Shown: positions 19,222 to 30,399, numbered from the stretch's first letter. The stretch is DNA of 64,000 nt from Marinobacter sp. (GCA_030457765.1 JAKDUK010000006.1:1-64000), one strand, 5' to 3'. Numbers and translations are program-made. The notes: generated by a model from the sequence alone, not told the origin.

Positions 19222-21966
19222 TTAGTGGGCCTGATCCCAGTTATCACCCACGCCAGCTTCCACCAGCAGTGGCACCGCCAACTTTGCCGCGCCGGACATC
19301 CGTTTGATCAGTCCTTCGCGAATCTCGTCTACGGCTCCCTCTTTTACTTCAATGATCAGTTCGTCATGCACCTGCATGGTCATGCGGGCGGTATCCGGGT
19401 GCTCCGCAAGCAGCCAGTTTTCCACATCAATCATCGCAATCTTAATAATATCTGCGGCGGTGCCCTGCATAGGTGCGTTAATCGCCGTGCGCTCGGCGGC
19501 CTGTTGTAGCTGTTTGTTGCGCGCATTGATTTCCGGAAGGTACAGGCGGCGCCCGAACAGGGTTTCCACATAGCCGTCGTCGTGGGCCTGCTTGCGAATG
19601 TTATCCATGTATTGCAAAACACCCGGGTAGCGCTCGAAGTACCGGTCGATGTATTGCTGTGCTACTTTGCGCCCAATATCCAGTTGGCGGGCCAGCCCGA
19701 ATGCCGACATGCCGTAAATCAGGCCAAAGTTAATGGCTTTGGCGCTGCGGCGCTGATCACTGCTTACGTTATCGAGCGCTACGTTGAATACTTCTGCCGC
19801 CGTCGCTTTGTGAATGTCCTCGCCATTTTCAAAGGCAGTTAGCAGGCCTTTATCGCCAGACAGGTGCGCCATAATCCGCAACTCTATCTGCGAATAGTCC
19901 GCCGCCAGCAACTTGAAGCCTTTCTCGGCAATAAACGCCTGGCGAATGCGCCGGCCCTGTTCACTGCGAATGGGGATGTTTTGCAGGTTTGGCTCAGACG
20001 ACGACAGCCGCCCGGTGGCGGTTACCGCCTGATGGTAAGAGGTGTGCACGCGCCCGGTGCGATGGTGAATCAGCTCTGGCAGAGTGTCTGTATAGGTAGA
20101 TTTGAGTTTGCTAAGGCTCCGGTGTTCCAGAATCAGCCTCGGCAGTTCGTGCTCGTGGGCCAGTTCTTGCAGTACGGGTTCTGCGGTAGACGGTGCGCCT
20201 TTTGGGGTTTTCTTTATCACCGGAAGGCCCATTTTCTCATAGAAAATGGCCTGCAATTGTTTTGGCGAGGCCAGATTAAAGTTCTCGCCAGCCACCTCGT
20301 GGGCGTCTTTTTCCAGCTCAGCCATGCGCTCGGCCAGTTCCTGGCTGTGTTGGCGCAGCGTGCTGGCGCTAATCAGCGTACCGCGTTGTTCCATGTGAGA
20401 CAGTACCGGCACCAATGGCAGGTCTATATCCTCATAAACCGACTGCAGTTTGCTAACTTCCGCCAGTTGTGGGCGTATAACCTGGTGTAAACGTAAGGTT
20501 ATGTCCGCGTCTTCAGCTGCGTAGCGGCCGGCTTTTTCCAGATCCAGCTGGTTAAACGTAAGCTGCTTGGCGCCTTTGCCGGCAATGGATTCAAAGGTAA
20601 TGGTTTCCTCACCCAGGTACGCACGGGCCAGGCTATCCATGTTATGGCGCGACGACACGGAGTTTAGTACGTAAGATTCCAGCATCGTGTCTTCGGCGAT
20701 GCCGTTCAGACAAATGTCGTGATTGGCTAGCACGTTCTTGTCGTACTTAAGGTTCTGACCAACTTTTTTCAGTTTTGGGTCTTCCAGCAAAGGCTTGAAC
20801 TGAGCCAATACGCTCTCCCGCTCAAGTTGCTCCGGCGCGCCTATGTAATCGTGGCCGAAGGGTACATAAGCCGCTTCGCCCGCCTCAATGGCGAATGACA
20901 TGCCAACCAGTTCTGCATCCATATAACGCAGGCTGGTGGTTTCTGTGTCAAACGCGAACAACTCGGATGTTTGAAGCCTTGAAACCCACTCATCAAGCTC
21001 TTTTTGATCGGTGATCACGCTGTAGCGTTTTTCAACGGGTGCCGGAGATTCTTTGTCGGCAATGTCGCTCGCCTGCTCATCACTGGTATTGGTTGCTGTG
21101 GTTGCCTTGTTTTCAAGCTCAGCTGTCCAGCCTCGCAGTTCATACTCCCGGAACAGTACGAGCAGTTCTTCGTCGTTTTGTTGGCGTTCTTGCAAGTCTT
21201 CCAGACCGAACTCCAGCTCTACATCCATTCTAATGGTGGCCAGCTCTCGGCTCAGGGGCAGGGTATCAACGGCTTCGCGTAGGTATTCGCCAATCTTGCC
21301 TTTAATTTCATTCGCATGCTCAAGCAGGTTGTCTATGTTGTTGTAGGCTTGTAACCATTTAACCGCTGTTTTCGGGCCGCATTTGTTCACGCCGGGGATG
21401 TTATCTACCTTGTCGCCCACAAGGGCCAGGTAATCAATAATCTGCTCGGGGCTTACGCCAAACTTTTCGTTTACCCCCTCGCGGTCCATCCAGGTGTCTG
21501 TCATGGTGTTGATCAGGGCAACATGGTCGCTTACCAGTTGGGCCATGTCTTTGTCGCCAGTGGAAATCACCACGTCAATGCCTTTGCTGGTGGCTTCGTT
21601 GGCCAGAGTGCCAATCACATCGTCAGCCTCTACCCCGCCCACAATCAGCAGCGGTAACCCCATAGCTTTTACCATCTGGTGAATCGGTTCAATCTGCACG
21701 GCCAGGTCGTCCGGCATGGGTGGGCGGTTGGCTTTATACTCTTCGTATAAATCGTGACGGAAGGTTTTGCCCTTGGCATCGAACACCACAACCACTTTCG
21801 AGCCAGGAAAATCTTGATCCAGTCGCCGTATCATCGCAATAACGCCTTTGATAGCGCCAGTGGGCTGGTTTTTGCTGGTCATTAGTGGCGGAAGTGCATG
21901 ATATGCGCGAAATAAATAGGACGAGCCGTCCACAAGCACCACAGGAGGGGTCTTTTGTTCAGTCAT
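19222..21966 (-). CDS. polA: DNA polymerase I
   Basis: 5'-3' exo, 3'-5' exo (FAFDTETTSL) and pol (LLAADYSQIELRIMAHLS) domains; start at MTEQKTPPVVLVDGSSYLFRAYHALPPL. Confidence 0.97.
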   Translation of the reverse strand: MTEQKTPPVVLVDGSSYLFRAYHALPPLMTSKNQPTGAIKGVIAMIRRLDQDFPGSKVVVVFDAKGKTFRHDLYEEYKANRPPMPDDLAVQIEPIHQMVKAMGLPLLIVGGVEADDVIGTLANEATSKGIDVVISTGDKDMAQLVSDHVALINTMTDTWMDREGVNEKFGVSPEQIIDYLALVGDKVDNIPGVNKCGPKTAVKWLQAYNNIDNLLEHANEIKGKIGEYLREAVDTLPLSRELATIRMDVELEFGLEDLQERQQNDEELLVLFREYELRGWTAELENKATTATNTSDEQASDIADKESPAPVEKRYSVITDQKELDEWVSRLQTSELFAFDTETTSLRYMDAELVGMSFAIEAGEAAYVPFGHDYIGAPEQLERESVLAQFKPLLEDPKLKKVGQNLKYDKNVLANHDICLNGIAEDTMLESYVLNSVSSRHNMDSLARAYLGEETITFESIAGKGAKQLTFNQLDLEKAGRYAAEDADITLRLHQVIRPQLAEVSKLQSVYEDIDLPLVPVLSHMEQRGTLISASTLRQHSQELAERMAELEKDAHEVAGENFNLASPKQLQAIFYEKMGLPVIKKTPKGAPSTAEPVLQELAHEHELPRLILEHRSLSKLKSTYTDTLPELIHHRTGRVHTSYHQAVTATGRLSSSEPNLQNIPIRSEQGRRIRQAFIAEKGFKLLAADYSQIELRIMAHLSGDKGLLTAFENGEDIHKATAAEVFNVALDNVSSDQRRSAKAINFGLIYGMSAFGLARQLDIGRKVAQQYIDRYFERYPGVLQYMDNIRKQAHDDGYVETLFGRRLYLPEINARNKQLQQAAERTAINAPMQGTAADIIKIAMIDVENWLLAEHPDTARMTMQVHDELIIEVKEGAVDEIREGLIKRMSGAAKLAVPLLVEAGVGDNWDQAH

Positions 21967-22075
21967 GTCAAAGGGAGTCCGGGTTCTGATTGAAGCATGG
22001 GTTGGCTTATGCAACTCTGTACTTAATGTGATGAACAACTGTACTTAATTTGATGATCAAAAGGGTATCACGAAA

Positions 22076-22414
22076 ATGAAACGAATCGCCTGTTCCGTAT
22101 GTGTGTTCGTTTTGGGCTTGGGGTCTGCAGTAGCACAGGAGAGCGGCGCTCTGGATACGACTGTTGTAGAAACGCCTGAAGAGCCGGTGGTAATTTCAGA
22201 TTACCAGCCATCCAATGAAGGTCAGCAGATTGTTATCCGCTCTGGTGATGATGAGATTTTCTACGAATACCGGGTAAACGGGCAGATTATGGAAATAAAA
22301 GTGGTGCCAGAAGTGGGTAGTGAGTACTACCTGGTGCCCGCCGATGGTGGTGGTTGGGCGCGGGAGTCCGATTCGGACATGCTGGTACCAAGCTGGATAC
22401 TGCTCCGCTGGTAA
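22076..22414 (+). CDS. DUF2782 domain-containing protein
   Basis: Small secreted protein divergent from polA: GDDEIFYEYRVNGQIMEIKVVPEVGSEYYLVPADGGG. Confidence 0.8.
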   Translation: MKRIACSVCVFVLGLGSAVAQESGALDTTVVETPEEPVVISDYQPSNEGQQIVIRSGDDEIFYEYRVNGQIMEIKVVPEVGSEYYLVPADGGGWARESDSDMLVPSWILLRW

Positions 22415-22423
22415 CCTCTGCGC

Positions 22424-22951
22424 TTAAATCAGATCAACGAGAACGGGCGCTGAGCGCCTGCTTTCCAGCCCTTCTGCATCTACCGTTGTAATCGCAAACT
22501 CGTAAGCACCCGGCGGCAGGTCGGTTAGTGGCTGACTTGTTCGGTCTGGGCTATCTACAAGCATCACCTTAAAGCGATTGGTGTGCCGTAAACGGTAGTA
22601 TATTCGAAACCCCGCAATGCTTCCCGGCTTGAGCGCAGAACCATCTTCCCTTGTTTGTGGTGGGTGCCAGCTCAAGGATTTTGGGGGTGGGTATTTTACT
22701 GTCAGCCTCTCGAGAGGCTTCTCATCAGGTTCTTGCTGGCCAAGGGTGTCAAGTAACCCGCCTGCCGCTGTCTCTAGCCGGGTGTTTGCCAGCTCTGATG
22801 CCCGAAAGACAGTTGAATGTGTAGCCCTGTCGTCTTCCTGGCAGCCGGTTAGCAGAGTGAGTGCCGACATAACGATAATAAACGGCAGGCAAGCAAACAG
22901 AGTAAACCCGCTCCGTTGGCATAAGAGCTGGTAAAGGGTGGCATTGATCAT
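22424..22951 (-). CDS. Putative lipoprotein with fibronectin type III-like domain
   Basis: LTGCQEDDR lipobox; SIAGFRIYYRLRH...LPPGAYEFAITTVDAEGLES. Confidence 0.65.
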   Translation of the reverse strand: MINATLYQLLCQRSGFTLFACLPFIIVMSALTLLTGCQEDDRATHSTVFRASELANTRLETAAGGLLDTLGQQEPDEKPLERLTVKYPPPKSLSWHPPQTREDGSALKPGSIAGFRIYYRLRHTNRFKVMLVDSPDRTSQPLTDLPPGAYEFAITTVDAEGLESRRSAPVLVDLI

Positions 22952-23064
22952 GGCAATCTCTACGGAACTGTCGCGTAAGGGCTGATGCTGTACAGCCTCG
23001 TTTATAATTTAGTTTGTAAGGCCGGAATAAAACGTGGAGACGGGCTGCTAAAACAGGAAGGATT

Positions 23065-23214
23065 ATGCCGATTGAAGTATCTGTTACAAGAAAAATATAC
23101 GTAAAACAACTTATGCGTCACAGAGTTGAAGCTTTAAATTTTAGTATGAATATTCTAATTTTTAACCGTAGCCTTGGTTACAGAATCAAACAAAAGCTCT
23201 CGCCTTCATACTGA
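23065..23214 (+). CDS. Putative 49-aa small basic protein
   Basis: ATG at 23065 with AGGAAGG a few nt upstream; MPIEVSVTRKIYVKQLMRHRVEALNFSMNILIFNRSLGYRIKQKLSPSY*; not in ORF track because of length. Confidence 0.3.
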   Translation: MPIEVSVTRKIYVKQLMRHRVEALNFSMNILIFNRSLGYRIKQKLSPSY

Positions 23215-23290
23215 TCACGCGGCTTAAGCCGATATTAGATGTTGTAGAGGGTGGGCCTTTAATAGCTTCAGTAAACTAAGGAGAAGTGAT

Positions 23291-23713
23291 ATGAGCAAAC
23301 TTAAAACCTATCAGGAACAGCTTCAGGAAATCGTAGAAAAGGGCATCAATGCGGCTGAAGAACAGCAGAAGAAGCTGGCAGCCAAGCCTTTTGAGTACGC
23401 AGAGAAGCTTGAGTCCGGAGCCCGTGAATACAGTGTTGAAAATCTGCGTAATCGTTATAACGGCTACAGCGACAGCTTGTTTGACCAGTTGCGCAGTCTG
23501 AACAGCCGCTTTGGTAGCTTTGCTGCAGATCTGGTAGCAAAGCTTGAGAAAGATGCGGCTGAAGGCGCAGACACTGTTTCTGAAGCAGCAGACGACGTGT
23601 CTGAAGCGGCTCAGGACGCCAAAAAAACGGTACAAGCCAAAAAGCCGGCTGCTCGCAAGACAACAGCAGCGAAGAAAAAGACTGCTGAAAAGAGCGCAAC
23701 AGCTTCAGCCTGA
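23291..23713 (+). CDS. Phasin-like protein with Lys/Ala-rich C-terminal tail
   Basis: Helical N-terminus typical of phasin family; tail AKKPAARKTTAAKKKTAEKSATASA. Confidence 0.65.
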   Translation: MSKLKTYQEQLQEIVEKGINAAEEQQKKLAAKPFEYAEKLESGAREYSVENLRNRYNGYSDSLFDQLRSLNSRFGSFAADLVAKLEKDAAEGADTVSEAADDVSEAAQDAKKTVQAKKPAARKTTAAKKKTAEKSATASA

Positions 23714-23760
23714 TTTTCAGGTAAGCAGTTAAGTTGGTACACGGTTTGTGCTAACAAGCA

Positions 23761-23797
23761 AAAAGGGCGCCGGCTCAAAGCAAGGCGCCCTTTTTGT
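23761..23797 (+). terminator. Rho-independent terminator
   Basis: AAAAGGGCGCC-ggctcaaagcaa-GGCGCCCTTTTT. Confidence 0.85.
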
Positions 23798-23836
23798 ATT
23801 TTGTGGTGGGGGAATTGGGTGGTGCCCCGGAGCGGG

Positions 23837-24490
23837 CTAATCCTCTGTGATGGTTGGCTCAAGCGATAGAGTGCGACTTTCTCCGGTGATTTTTTCGAGG
23901 CGCTTTATGTCCTTTTCAAAAATTTGTTTCAGAGCGTCTATTTCCTGAACCTGCCCGGAAATTTCTCTTTCGATATCGCGAATTTGCGATTCAAGGCGAT
24001 GAATTTTGTTGAGGGTTGCGTCCGGTATTTTACGGCCGTTCCGTTCCATGTTCGCCGCGCGGCTTTGTTCGTTATCTAATTGGCTTGAGATAACAGAGAT
24101 ATTGCCCCGCTTGAGCTGAATCAGCCCTCGCAATTCATCCAGCTTGCGATGCATGGCTTTTATGGCTTGATCGGGATGACTGAAACGCTTCAGAAGCCGA
24201 GCGTCTTTTTGGCGCTGAATGTTGAGCTCTTCTTCGCGCTGCTTTTTTGCTTCGCGCGCGGCAATTTCGGCTTCTGTTGGCGCTGGAGATATGGAATCCA
24301 CCACACGCCCGTTCGAATTGAGAATGTCATAGCCGCGCTTGGTAGCTTGTTGTGGAATGGTATTGCTGATGACGAGTTGGCCTTGTTCATCCGTGTAGCG
24401 GTACATGCCAGCTTCAGCTTGGGATATCATGCCCAAGGTTAGCAGGAAGGCAGAGGCGGCAGCCGAAAATACGGTTAGGCGCTTGTGCAT
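23837..24490 (-). CDS. DUF4124 domain-containing protein
   Basis: Signal peptide, MYRYTDEQGQLVISNTIPQQATKRGYDILNSNG; coiled coil. Confidence 0.82.
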   Translation of the reverse strand: MHKRLTVFSAAASAFLLTLGMISQAEAGMYRYTDEQGQLVISNTIPQQATKRGYDILNSNGRVVDSISPAPTEAEIAAREAKKQREEELNIQRQKDARLLKRFSHPDQAIKAMHRKLDELRGLIQLKRGNISVISSQLDNEQSRAANMERNGRKIPDATLNKIHRLESQIRDIEREISGQVQEIDALKQIFEKDIKRLEKITGESRTLSLEPTITED

Positions 24491-24493
24491 CGA

Positions 24494-25135
24494 TCAGACT
24501 CCGTAGCGTTCCCGGTAGCTGGCTACCTTTGGGGCGTGGCCAGAAAACTCCGGGTTTGTCTTAAGATAGTCCAAAACTTGTTCCAGGCGGATGATACTGA
24601 CTACCGGAATGCCGAATTCTTTCTCCACTTCCTGTATGGCAGAGAGTTCGCCGTTGCCTCGCTCCTGTCTGTCCAGGGCGATCAGCACACCGGCAGGTTC
24701 AGCGCCTTCGGCATGTATCAGGCTAATAGATTCGCGTATGGCTGTGCCGGCCGTAATAACATCATCAACGATGAGCACCTTACCCTGCAACGGGGCGCCA
24801 ACAATGTTGCCGCCTTCGCCGTGGTCTTTCTTTTCCTTGCGGTTGAAGGCAAACGGCTTGCTGTCGCCCTCCCGGGCCAAAGCCATGGCCGTGACAGTGG
24901 CCAACGGAATGCCCTTATAGGCAGGCCCGAATATAATGTCATAATCAAGGCCGCTGCGCGCGATGGCAGCAGCGTAGGCCTTGCTGAGTTGCAGCAGGTC
25001 GTCTCCGGTATTGAACAGGCCAGCATTAAAAAAGTAGGGGCTGGTGCGGCCGGATTTTAAGGTAAAATCACCAAAACGAAGTACGTTACGGCGAATGGCA
25101 AATTCAATAAATTTGTGCTGATAGTCGTGCATGGC
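24494..25135 (-). CDS. pyrE: Orotate phosphoribosyltransferase
   Basis: [42 protein letters not shown]. Confidence 0.96.
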   Translation of the reverse strand, partial: AMHDYQHKFIEFAIRRNVLRFGDFTLKSGRTSPYFFNAGLFNTGDDLLQLSKAYAAAIARSGLDYDIIFGPAYKGIPLATVTAMALAREGDSKPFAFNRKEKKDHGEGGNIVGAPLQGKVLIVDDVITAGTAIRESISLIHAEGAEPAGVLIALDRQERGNGELSAIQEVEKEFGIPVVSIIRLEQVLDYLKTNPEFSGHAPKVASYRERYGV

Positions 25136-25213
25136 AAGGCTTCTGGCGGGTGTGGATCTTTTAATAATGCGTGAAAACGGTATCATACACGCAAACCGAA
25201 TCAGGGAACACGT

Positions 25214-26020
25214 ATGCGGGTAGTATCAATCAGCGTTAATGGCCTCGCCCAGGCTATTGATAAAGGTTTCTTCAACTGGCTGGCCGAGCAGGACGCAGAC
25301 GTTGTGTGTGTGCAGGATCACCGTATGCGCGCCTACGAGATTGAAGATCAAAACCTTATTCCTGAAGGCTATGAGGCGTATTTTATCGATGGCGAAAATA
25401 ACTCGGACGGTGGCGTGGGTATATACACACGGCATTTCCCGAAGGCTATTATGTATGGCTTCGCCAACGAGCAGGCCGACCGGGAAGGGCGCTTCATTCA
25501 GGCAGACTTCGACAAGGTTTCAGTAGCCAGTGTACTGGCTCCCTGTGCGCTTGGCCGGGAAGATGAACTGATCAGTGAAGACGACTTGACGGTGCTGGAC
25601 CATAAAGACGATTTTCTGGATGCGTTCGGTCTGCACATGCAAAAAACGCTGCGTAAGCGCCGGCAGTTCATTTTTGGCGCTAACCTACAGTCGGCGCAAC
25701 ATGTGACAGATGCCAGTCCCCTTTACCACCGGTTGGATTTTTCCGGGTTTTTGCCCCATGAGCGTGCCTGGCTCGATCGGTTGTTCGACGAGATGGGCTG
25801 CGTGGATGCGTTCCGTGACATCAACAAGCAGAGCAACCAGTTTACCTGGTGGCCAGAGCAAACCGAGGGTTCGCGGAAGAATGCGGGTATCCGGGTGGAT
25901 TACCAGTTGATGACGCCTGGCATTCGCAAAACCATTCAGGATGGCTGGATTGACAGCAAAACCCGTTTTTCGGATCACGCCCCGGTGATTATGGATTACG
26001 ATATAGAGATCGGTTTTTGA
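25214..26020 (+). CDS. crc: Catabolite repression control protein Crc (catalytically degenerate exonuclease III family)
   Basis: Alignable by eye to Pseudomonas Crc ([92 protein letters not shown]); divergent from pyrE as in Pseudomonas. Confidence 0.85.
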   Translation: MRVVSISVNGLAQAIDKGFFNWLAEQDADVVCVQDHRMRAYEIEDQNLIPEGYEAYFIDGENNSDGGVGIYTRHFPKAIMYGFANEQADREGRFIQADFDKVSVASVLAPCALGREDELISEDDLTVLDHKDDFLDAFGLHMQKTLRKRRQFIFGANLQSAQHVTDASPLYHRLDFSGFLPHERAWLDRLFDEMGCVDAFRDINKQSNQFTWWPEQTEGSRKNAGIRVDYQLMTPGIRKTIQDGWIDSKTRFSDHAPVIMDYDIEIGF

Positions 26021-26032
26021 ATTAGAGGGCCG

Positions 26033-26064
26033 CGTGTCCGGAGAGGTTTTCCCATCCGGACACG
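26033..26064. terminator. Hairpin between convergent crc and rph
   Basis: CGTGTCCGG-agaggttttcccat-CCGGACACG; no strong T-tract. Confidence 0.4.
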
Positions 26065-26075
26065 TTACATTGCCT

Positions 26076-26792
26076 TTAGCCTTCCAGCGCTTCTTTCTGC
26101 AGCACAAACAACTTATCAATACCCTGCTTGGCCAGAGCCAGCATGCTGTCCAGTTCTTCCTGAACAAACGGCGCACCTTCGGCAGTTCCCTGAATTTCGA
26201 TGAAGCCGCCCTGATCGGTCATGATCACATTCATGTCGGTTTCGGCTTCCGAGTCTTCCGGGTAGTCCAGATCAACCACTGGCGTACCTTTGTAAACGCC
26301 CACAGATAGTGCTGCGACCATTTGCTTCAGAGGTGATTTCTTAATGCGCTTTTCTGCAACCAGGTGGTTCAGGGCATCTACCAAAGCCACGCAACCACCG
26401 GTGATAGCTGCGGTGCGAGTGCCGCCATCGGCTTGGATTACGTCGCAATCGATGGTGATGCTGTGCTCACCCAGTGCGTCAAGGTCGACGGCCGCTCGTA
26501 GTGATCGGCCGATCAGGCGCTGAATTTCCACGGTTCGGCCGCCTTGCTTGCCACGGGCTGCTTCACGGCCCATGCGGCTGCCGGTAGAGCGAGGCAGCAT
26601 ACCGTATTCAGCGGTGATCCAGCCTTTGCCCTGGCCGCGCAAAAACGGCGGTACTTTGTTTTCTACTGAGGCAGTGCAGATGACTTTGGTGTTGCCGAAT
26701 TCAACCAGTACAGAGCCTTCCGCATGGCAGGTGTAGTTACGGGTAAGGCGAATGTCTCTTGGCTGTTCGGGCGTTCTGCCGCTTGGACGCAT
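26076..26792 (-). CDS. rph: Ribonuclease PH
   Basis: [63 protein letters not shown]-like motif. Confidence 0.96.
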   Translation of the reverse strand: MRPSGRTPEQPRDIRLTRNYTCHAEGSVLVEFGNTKVICTASVENKVPPFLRGQGKGWITAEYGMLPRSTGSRMGREAARGKQGGRTVEIQRLIGRSLRAAVDLDALGEHSITIDCDVIQADGGTRTAAITGGCVALVDALNHLVAEKRIKKSPLKQMVAALSVGVYKGTPVVDLDYPEDSEAETDMNVIMTDQGGFIEIQGTAEGAPFVQEELDSMLALAKQGIDKLFVLQKEALEG

Positions 26793-26994
26793 AATAGTTC
26801 CTGATAATTTAGTGAAGTGTCCGGGAGATTGGTTCCCGTCGGATTGGGATTGAAAAGCCGCAAAGTGTAACACGTTGAGCGTGGTTATCGGGGCGCCCAT
26901 GCTGGCGTATTCATTGTCTGCAGTGTCCTTCGCCGCCTGATAGACTCAAGCTCTGCGATTAACAATTGCGACCACTAACCAAACCGGAGCCGCC

Positions 26995-27861
26995 ATGATC
27001 AAAAGTATGACTGCCTTTGCCCGGAAGGATGTACAGGACAGCCAAGGAGCGTTGACCTGTGAGATTCGCACCGTAAATCACCGGTACCTGGAGCCATCTT
27101 TTCGGCTACCAGAAGCGCTGCGTGAACTTGAGAACCCATTTCGGGAAGCACTGCGAAAGCAGTTAAAGCGAGGCAAGGTAGATGTGTCGATTCACCTACA
27201 GTCCAGCGAGGCGCGTACGTCTGGGTTTGAAGTTAATGAGGGTGTAGCCCAGGCGGTCAACGAAGCTGCAAATCACATTAATCGCATGCTGGATAACCCG
27301 GCGCATATCAACGCCCTGGATATCCTGCGTTGGCCGGGGGTATTGTCTGTTCCAGAGCAAGATTACAGTTCAGTCAAAGAATCTGCTTTGAAACTGTTTG
27401 AGCAGACAGTTGCAGAGCTGACGGTTGTGCGAGAGCGGGAAGGCGAGCGTTTGCGGCCATTGTTTGAGGATCGGCTGGCGCAAATGACAGCCTTGGTGGA
27501 GACGGTTCGTAATCTTATGCCTGAGCTACTAAAGGCTCAGGAGAAACATTTACGTGAACGCTTTCAGAAGGCCAGAGTAGAGCTGGACCCCGAGCGCATT
27601 ACTCAGGAAATGGTCATGCTCGCCCAGAAGACCGATGTGGCCGAAGAACTAGACCGGCTGGAAGCTCATATCAGTGAGGTTAAAGACACTCTCCAACGAG
27701 ATGAAGCCATAGGTCGCCGGCTGGATTTTCTGATGCAGGAACTAAATCGCGAAGCCAATACCTTAAGTAGTAAGAGCATCGATGCCGGTGCAACTCGCGC
27801 TGCTGTGGATTTGAAGGTTTTGATCGAGCAGGTTCGGGAGCAGGTGCAGAACATTGAGTAA
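26995..27861 (+). CDS. yicC: YicC family endoribonuclease-like protein
   Basis: MIKSMTAFARKDVQDSQGALTCEIRTVNHRYLEPSFRLPE; C-terminal RRLDFLMQELNREANTLSSKS. Confidence 0.94.
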   Translation: MIKSMTAFARKDVQDSQGALTCEIRTVNHRYLEPSFRLPEALRELENPFREALRKQLKRGKVDVSIHLQSSEARTSGFEVNEGVAQAVNEAANHINRMLDNPAHINALDILRWPGVLSVPEQDYSSVKESALKLFEQTVAELTVVREREGERLRPLFEDRLAQMTALVETVRNLMPELLKAQEKHLRERFQKARVELDPERITQEMVMLAQKTDVAEELDRLEAHISEVKDTLQRDEAIGRRLDFLMQELNREANTLSSKSIDAGATRAAVDLKVLIEQVREQVQNIE

Positions 27862-27877
27862 ACGAGGGCCAGCCTGA

Positions 27878-28696
27878 TCAGATCGGCGCCAGGCTGTTCA
27901 GCGACTCCGGCAGCTCCAGTGTCACTCGCTGCCTGCTCAGCGGGCAATCAAACTCAAGGCTAACAGCCAGCAGTTGCAGAGGTACCCGCGCCGGTTTGCC
28001 GTAAAGGCGGTCGCCTATAATGGGGTGGCCTATGCTTTTCAAATGTTTACGAATTTGGTGTTTGCGTCCGGTTTCGATGGATACCTGTAAAACGCTGGTC
28101 TGGTCTGCCTCATTAGTGCTTAGGGTGGTGGCGCGGCTGATGGCCTCTTTACCGTCAATCGGTGTGTCGATCAGTTGGTCTTGAGTATGAATAAGGCCGG
28201 CCACCTGCGCCAGGTATTGCTTGGTTATGGTGCGCCCGGAAAAGCATTGAGAAAGCGCGCCAGCGGCTTTCGAGTCATGGGCAACCAGCATCAACCCGGC
28301 GGCGTCGGCATCCAGCCGGTGAATCAGGAAGCTGGGGCGTTTGAGCTCAAGCTCCACGCAGCGTAATAAACTGCAGTGATCGCCCCATTGTGAGCCTTGC
28401 GCCAGTGTGCCGTGGGGCTTGAACCAAACACTGTAGCGCGTGTTATCTGTTACCAGGGTTGCCGCTTCAGGCTTTCGCGCTAACACGTTCTCATCGTAAT
28501 AGAGCTGCAGTCGGGTGCCTGTTTTGAGCTCTTTAGTGGCGCGCCTAAGCCGCACTTTTTTGCCTTTAAGTGTCCACCAGCAGGCGCCCTTGTTCATGGC
28601 ACCTTTGATGCGTTGGCGTGACAGCCCTGATGCGTAGCTCAGAGCTTCACTGGCGGTTTCTGGCTGGGTTGTCGTAATGTCGAATTTCTTGCGCAT
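27878..28696 (-). CDS. RluA family pseudouridine synthase
   Basis: FLIHRLDADAAGLMLVAHDSKAA; ETGRKHQIRKHLKSIGHPIIGDRLYG. Confidence 0.9.
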   Translation of the reverse strand: MRKKFDITTTQPETASEALSYASGLSRQRIKGAMNKGACWWTLKGKKVRLRRATKELKTGTRLQLYYDENVLARKPEAATLVTDNTRYSVWFKPHGTLAQGSQWGDHCSLLRCVELELKRPSFLIHRLDADAAGLMLVAHDSKAAGALSQCFSGRTITKQYLAQVAGLIHTQDQLIDTPIDGKEAISRATTLSTNEADQTSVLQVSIETGRKHQIRKHLKSIGHPIIGDRLYGKPARVPLQLLAVSLEFDCPLSRQRVTLELPESLNSLAPI

Positions 28697-29583
28697 TACT
28701 GGCCAGCATCCTCAGGCTTGATGGCAAACAGGTCGGTTCTCAGATGAGTGAGCACTTTCTCTGCCGTGTTGCCAATGACCCTTGCTTTCAAGCCGGTTTT
28801 ACCGCTGGTGCCAATAACCAGCATGTCGGCTTTCAGTTGGCTGGCAACGCTGGGGATAACCTTGTGTGCTGGTCCGGTGGCCAGGTGAATCTGCTCCGGG
28901 CTTAAGTGCCAAGTGTTGCACAGGTGGGTTATGGTGGGCTTCAGCGCTTCTCTTCGCTTTTTTTCGTGTTCAGCGATATTGATAATTTCAAGATCTGCCA
29001 GTACTTCAGAAATATGCAGCGCGTGAACCAGGTGCAGTTCCGTTCCAAGGGCTTTCGCCAGAGCACTGGCCTGCTCAATAATTCTGGTATTAAGTGTTCT
29101 CTTAACAGGCTTGGTTGAGCTCAGGTCTACGGCCGCCAGAATAGGGTGGGCGTGGTTCCACTTTTGCTCTGCCACCAACATGACAGGCACCGGGCACTCA
29201 CGAATCAGATGCCAGTCAGTGGGTGTATAAAGCAGGGTCTCTGAGCGGCTCCCGGTTTTAATCACCGCTGCGAAGCGCTTGGGCTGGCAATGTTCAATAA
29301 TCCACTGATGAATGTTCTTTTCCCACACCGTTTGCGTATTGACCTGTAGATCGCTGCAATCCGAAAGCGCCAGCATTTGATCCAGCCATCGTTGGCGCAG
29401 GTCAATAAGAGCTTCTCTAGCGCGCTGTTGTACGGCAGGGTTTGATGGCAGGGCGCCAAGGTGCTCGTGGGTGAAGGCCACAATGTCGAGGTGAGCACCT
29501 GTGGCGCGCGCCAGTTCGATTCCCCGGGCCAGTGCCTTTTGATGCTTGTGGGCTGGGTCCATGACAATCAGAAGTTTATCCAT
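28696..29583 (-). CDS. Universal stress protein (tandem Usp domains, UspE-like)
   Basis: Two Usp domains; C-terminal ADMLVIGTSGKTGLKARVIGNTAEKVL. Confidence 0.88.
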   Translation of the reverse strand: MDKLLIVMDPAHKHQKALARGIELARATGAHLDIVAFTHEHLGALPSNPAVQQRAREALIDLRQRWLDQMLALSDCSDLQVNTQTVWEKNIHQWIIEHCQPKRFAAVIKTGSRSETLLYTPTDWHLIRECPVPVMLVAEQKWNHAHPILAAVDLSSTKPVKRTLNTRIIEQASALAKALGTELHLVHALHISEVLADLEIINIAEHEKKRREALKPTITHLCNTWHLSPEQIHLATGPAHKVIPSVASQLKADMLVIGTSGKTGLKARVIGNTAEKVLTHLRTDLFAIKPEDAGQ

Positions 29584-29694
29584 GCTGCCTTTCCGTTATT
29601 TTGCTGTGCTTGAGTGTTTTAGCTGCCTTTGCCTTGATATTACCAGTTGTTGAAGCTCTAGGATGCGGTGATAAGTCAAAGGCCGTATAATTGA

Positions 29695-30399
<705 letters not shown>

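Noticed and set aside
19864-20490. Plus-strand 208-aa ORF over polA
   Set aside because: Antisense to a well-supported polA; no recognisable domain.
24485-25060. Plus-strand 191-aa ORF over pyrE
   Set aside because: Antisense to pyrE, whose signature motifs are intact.
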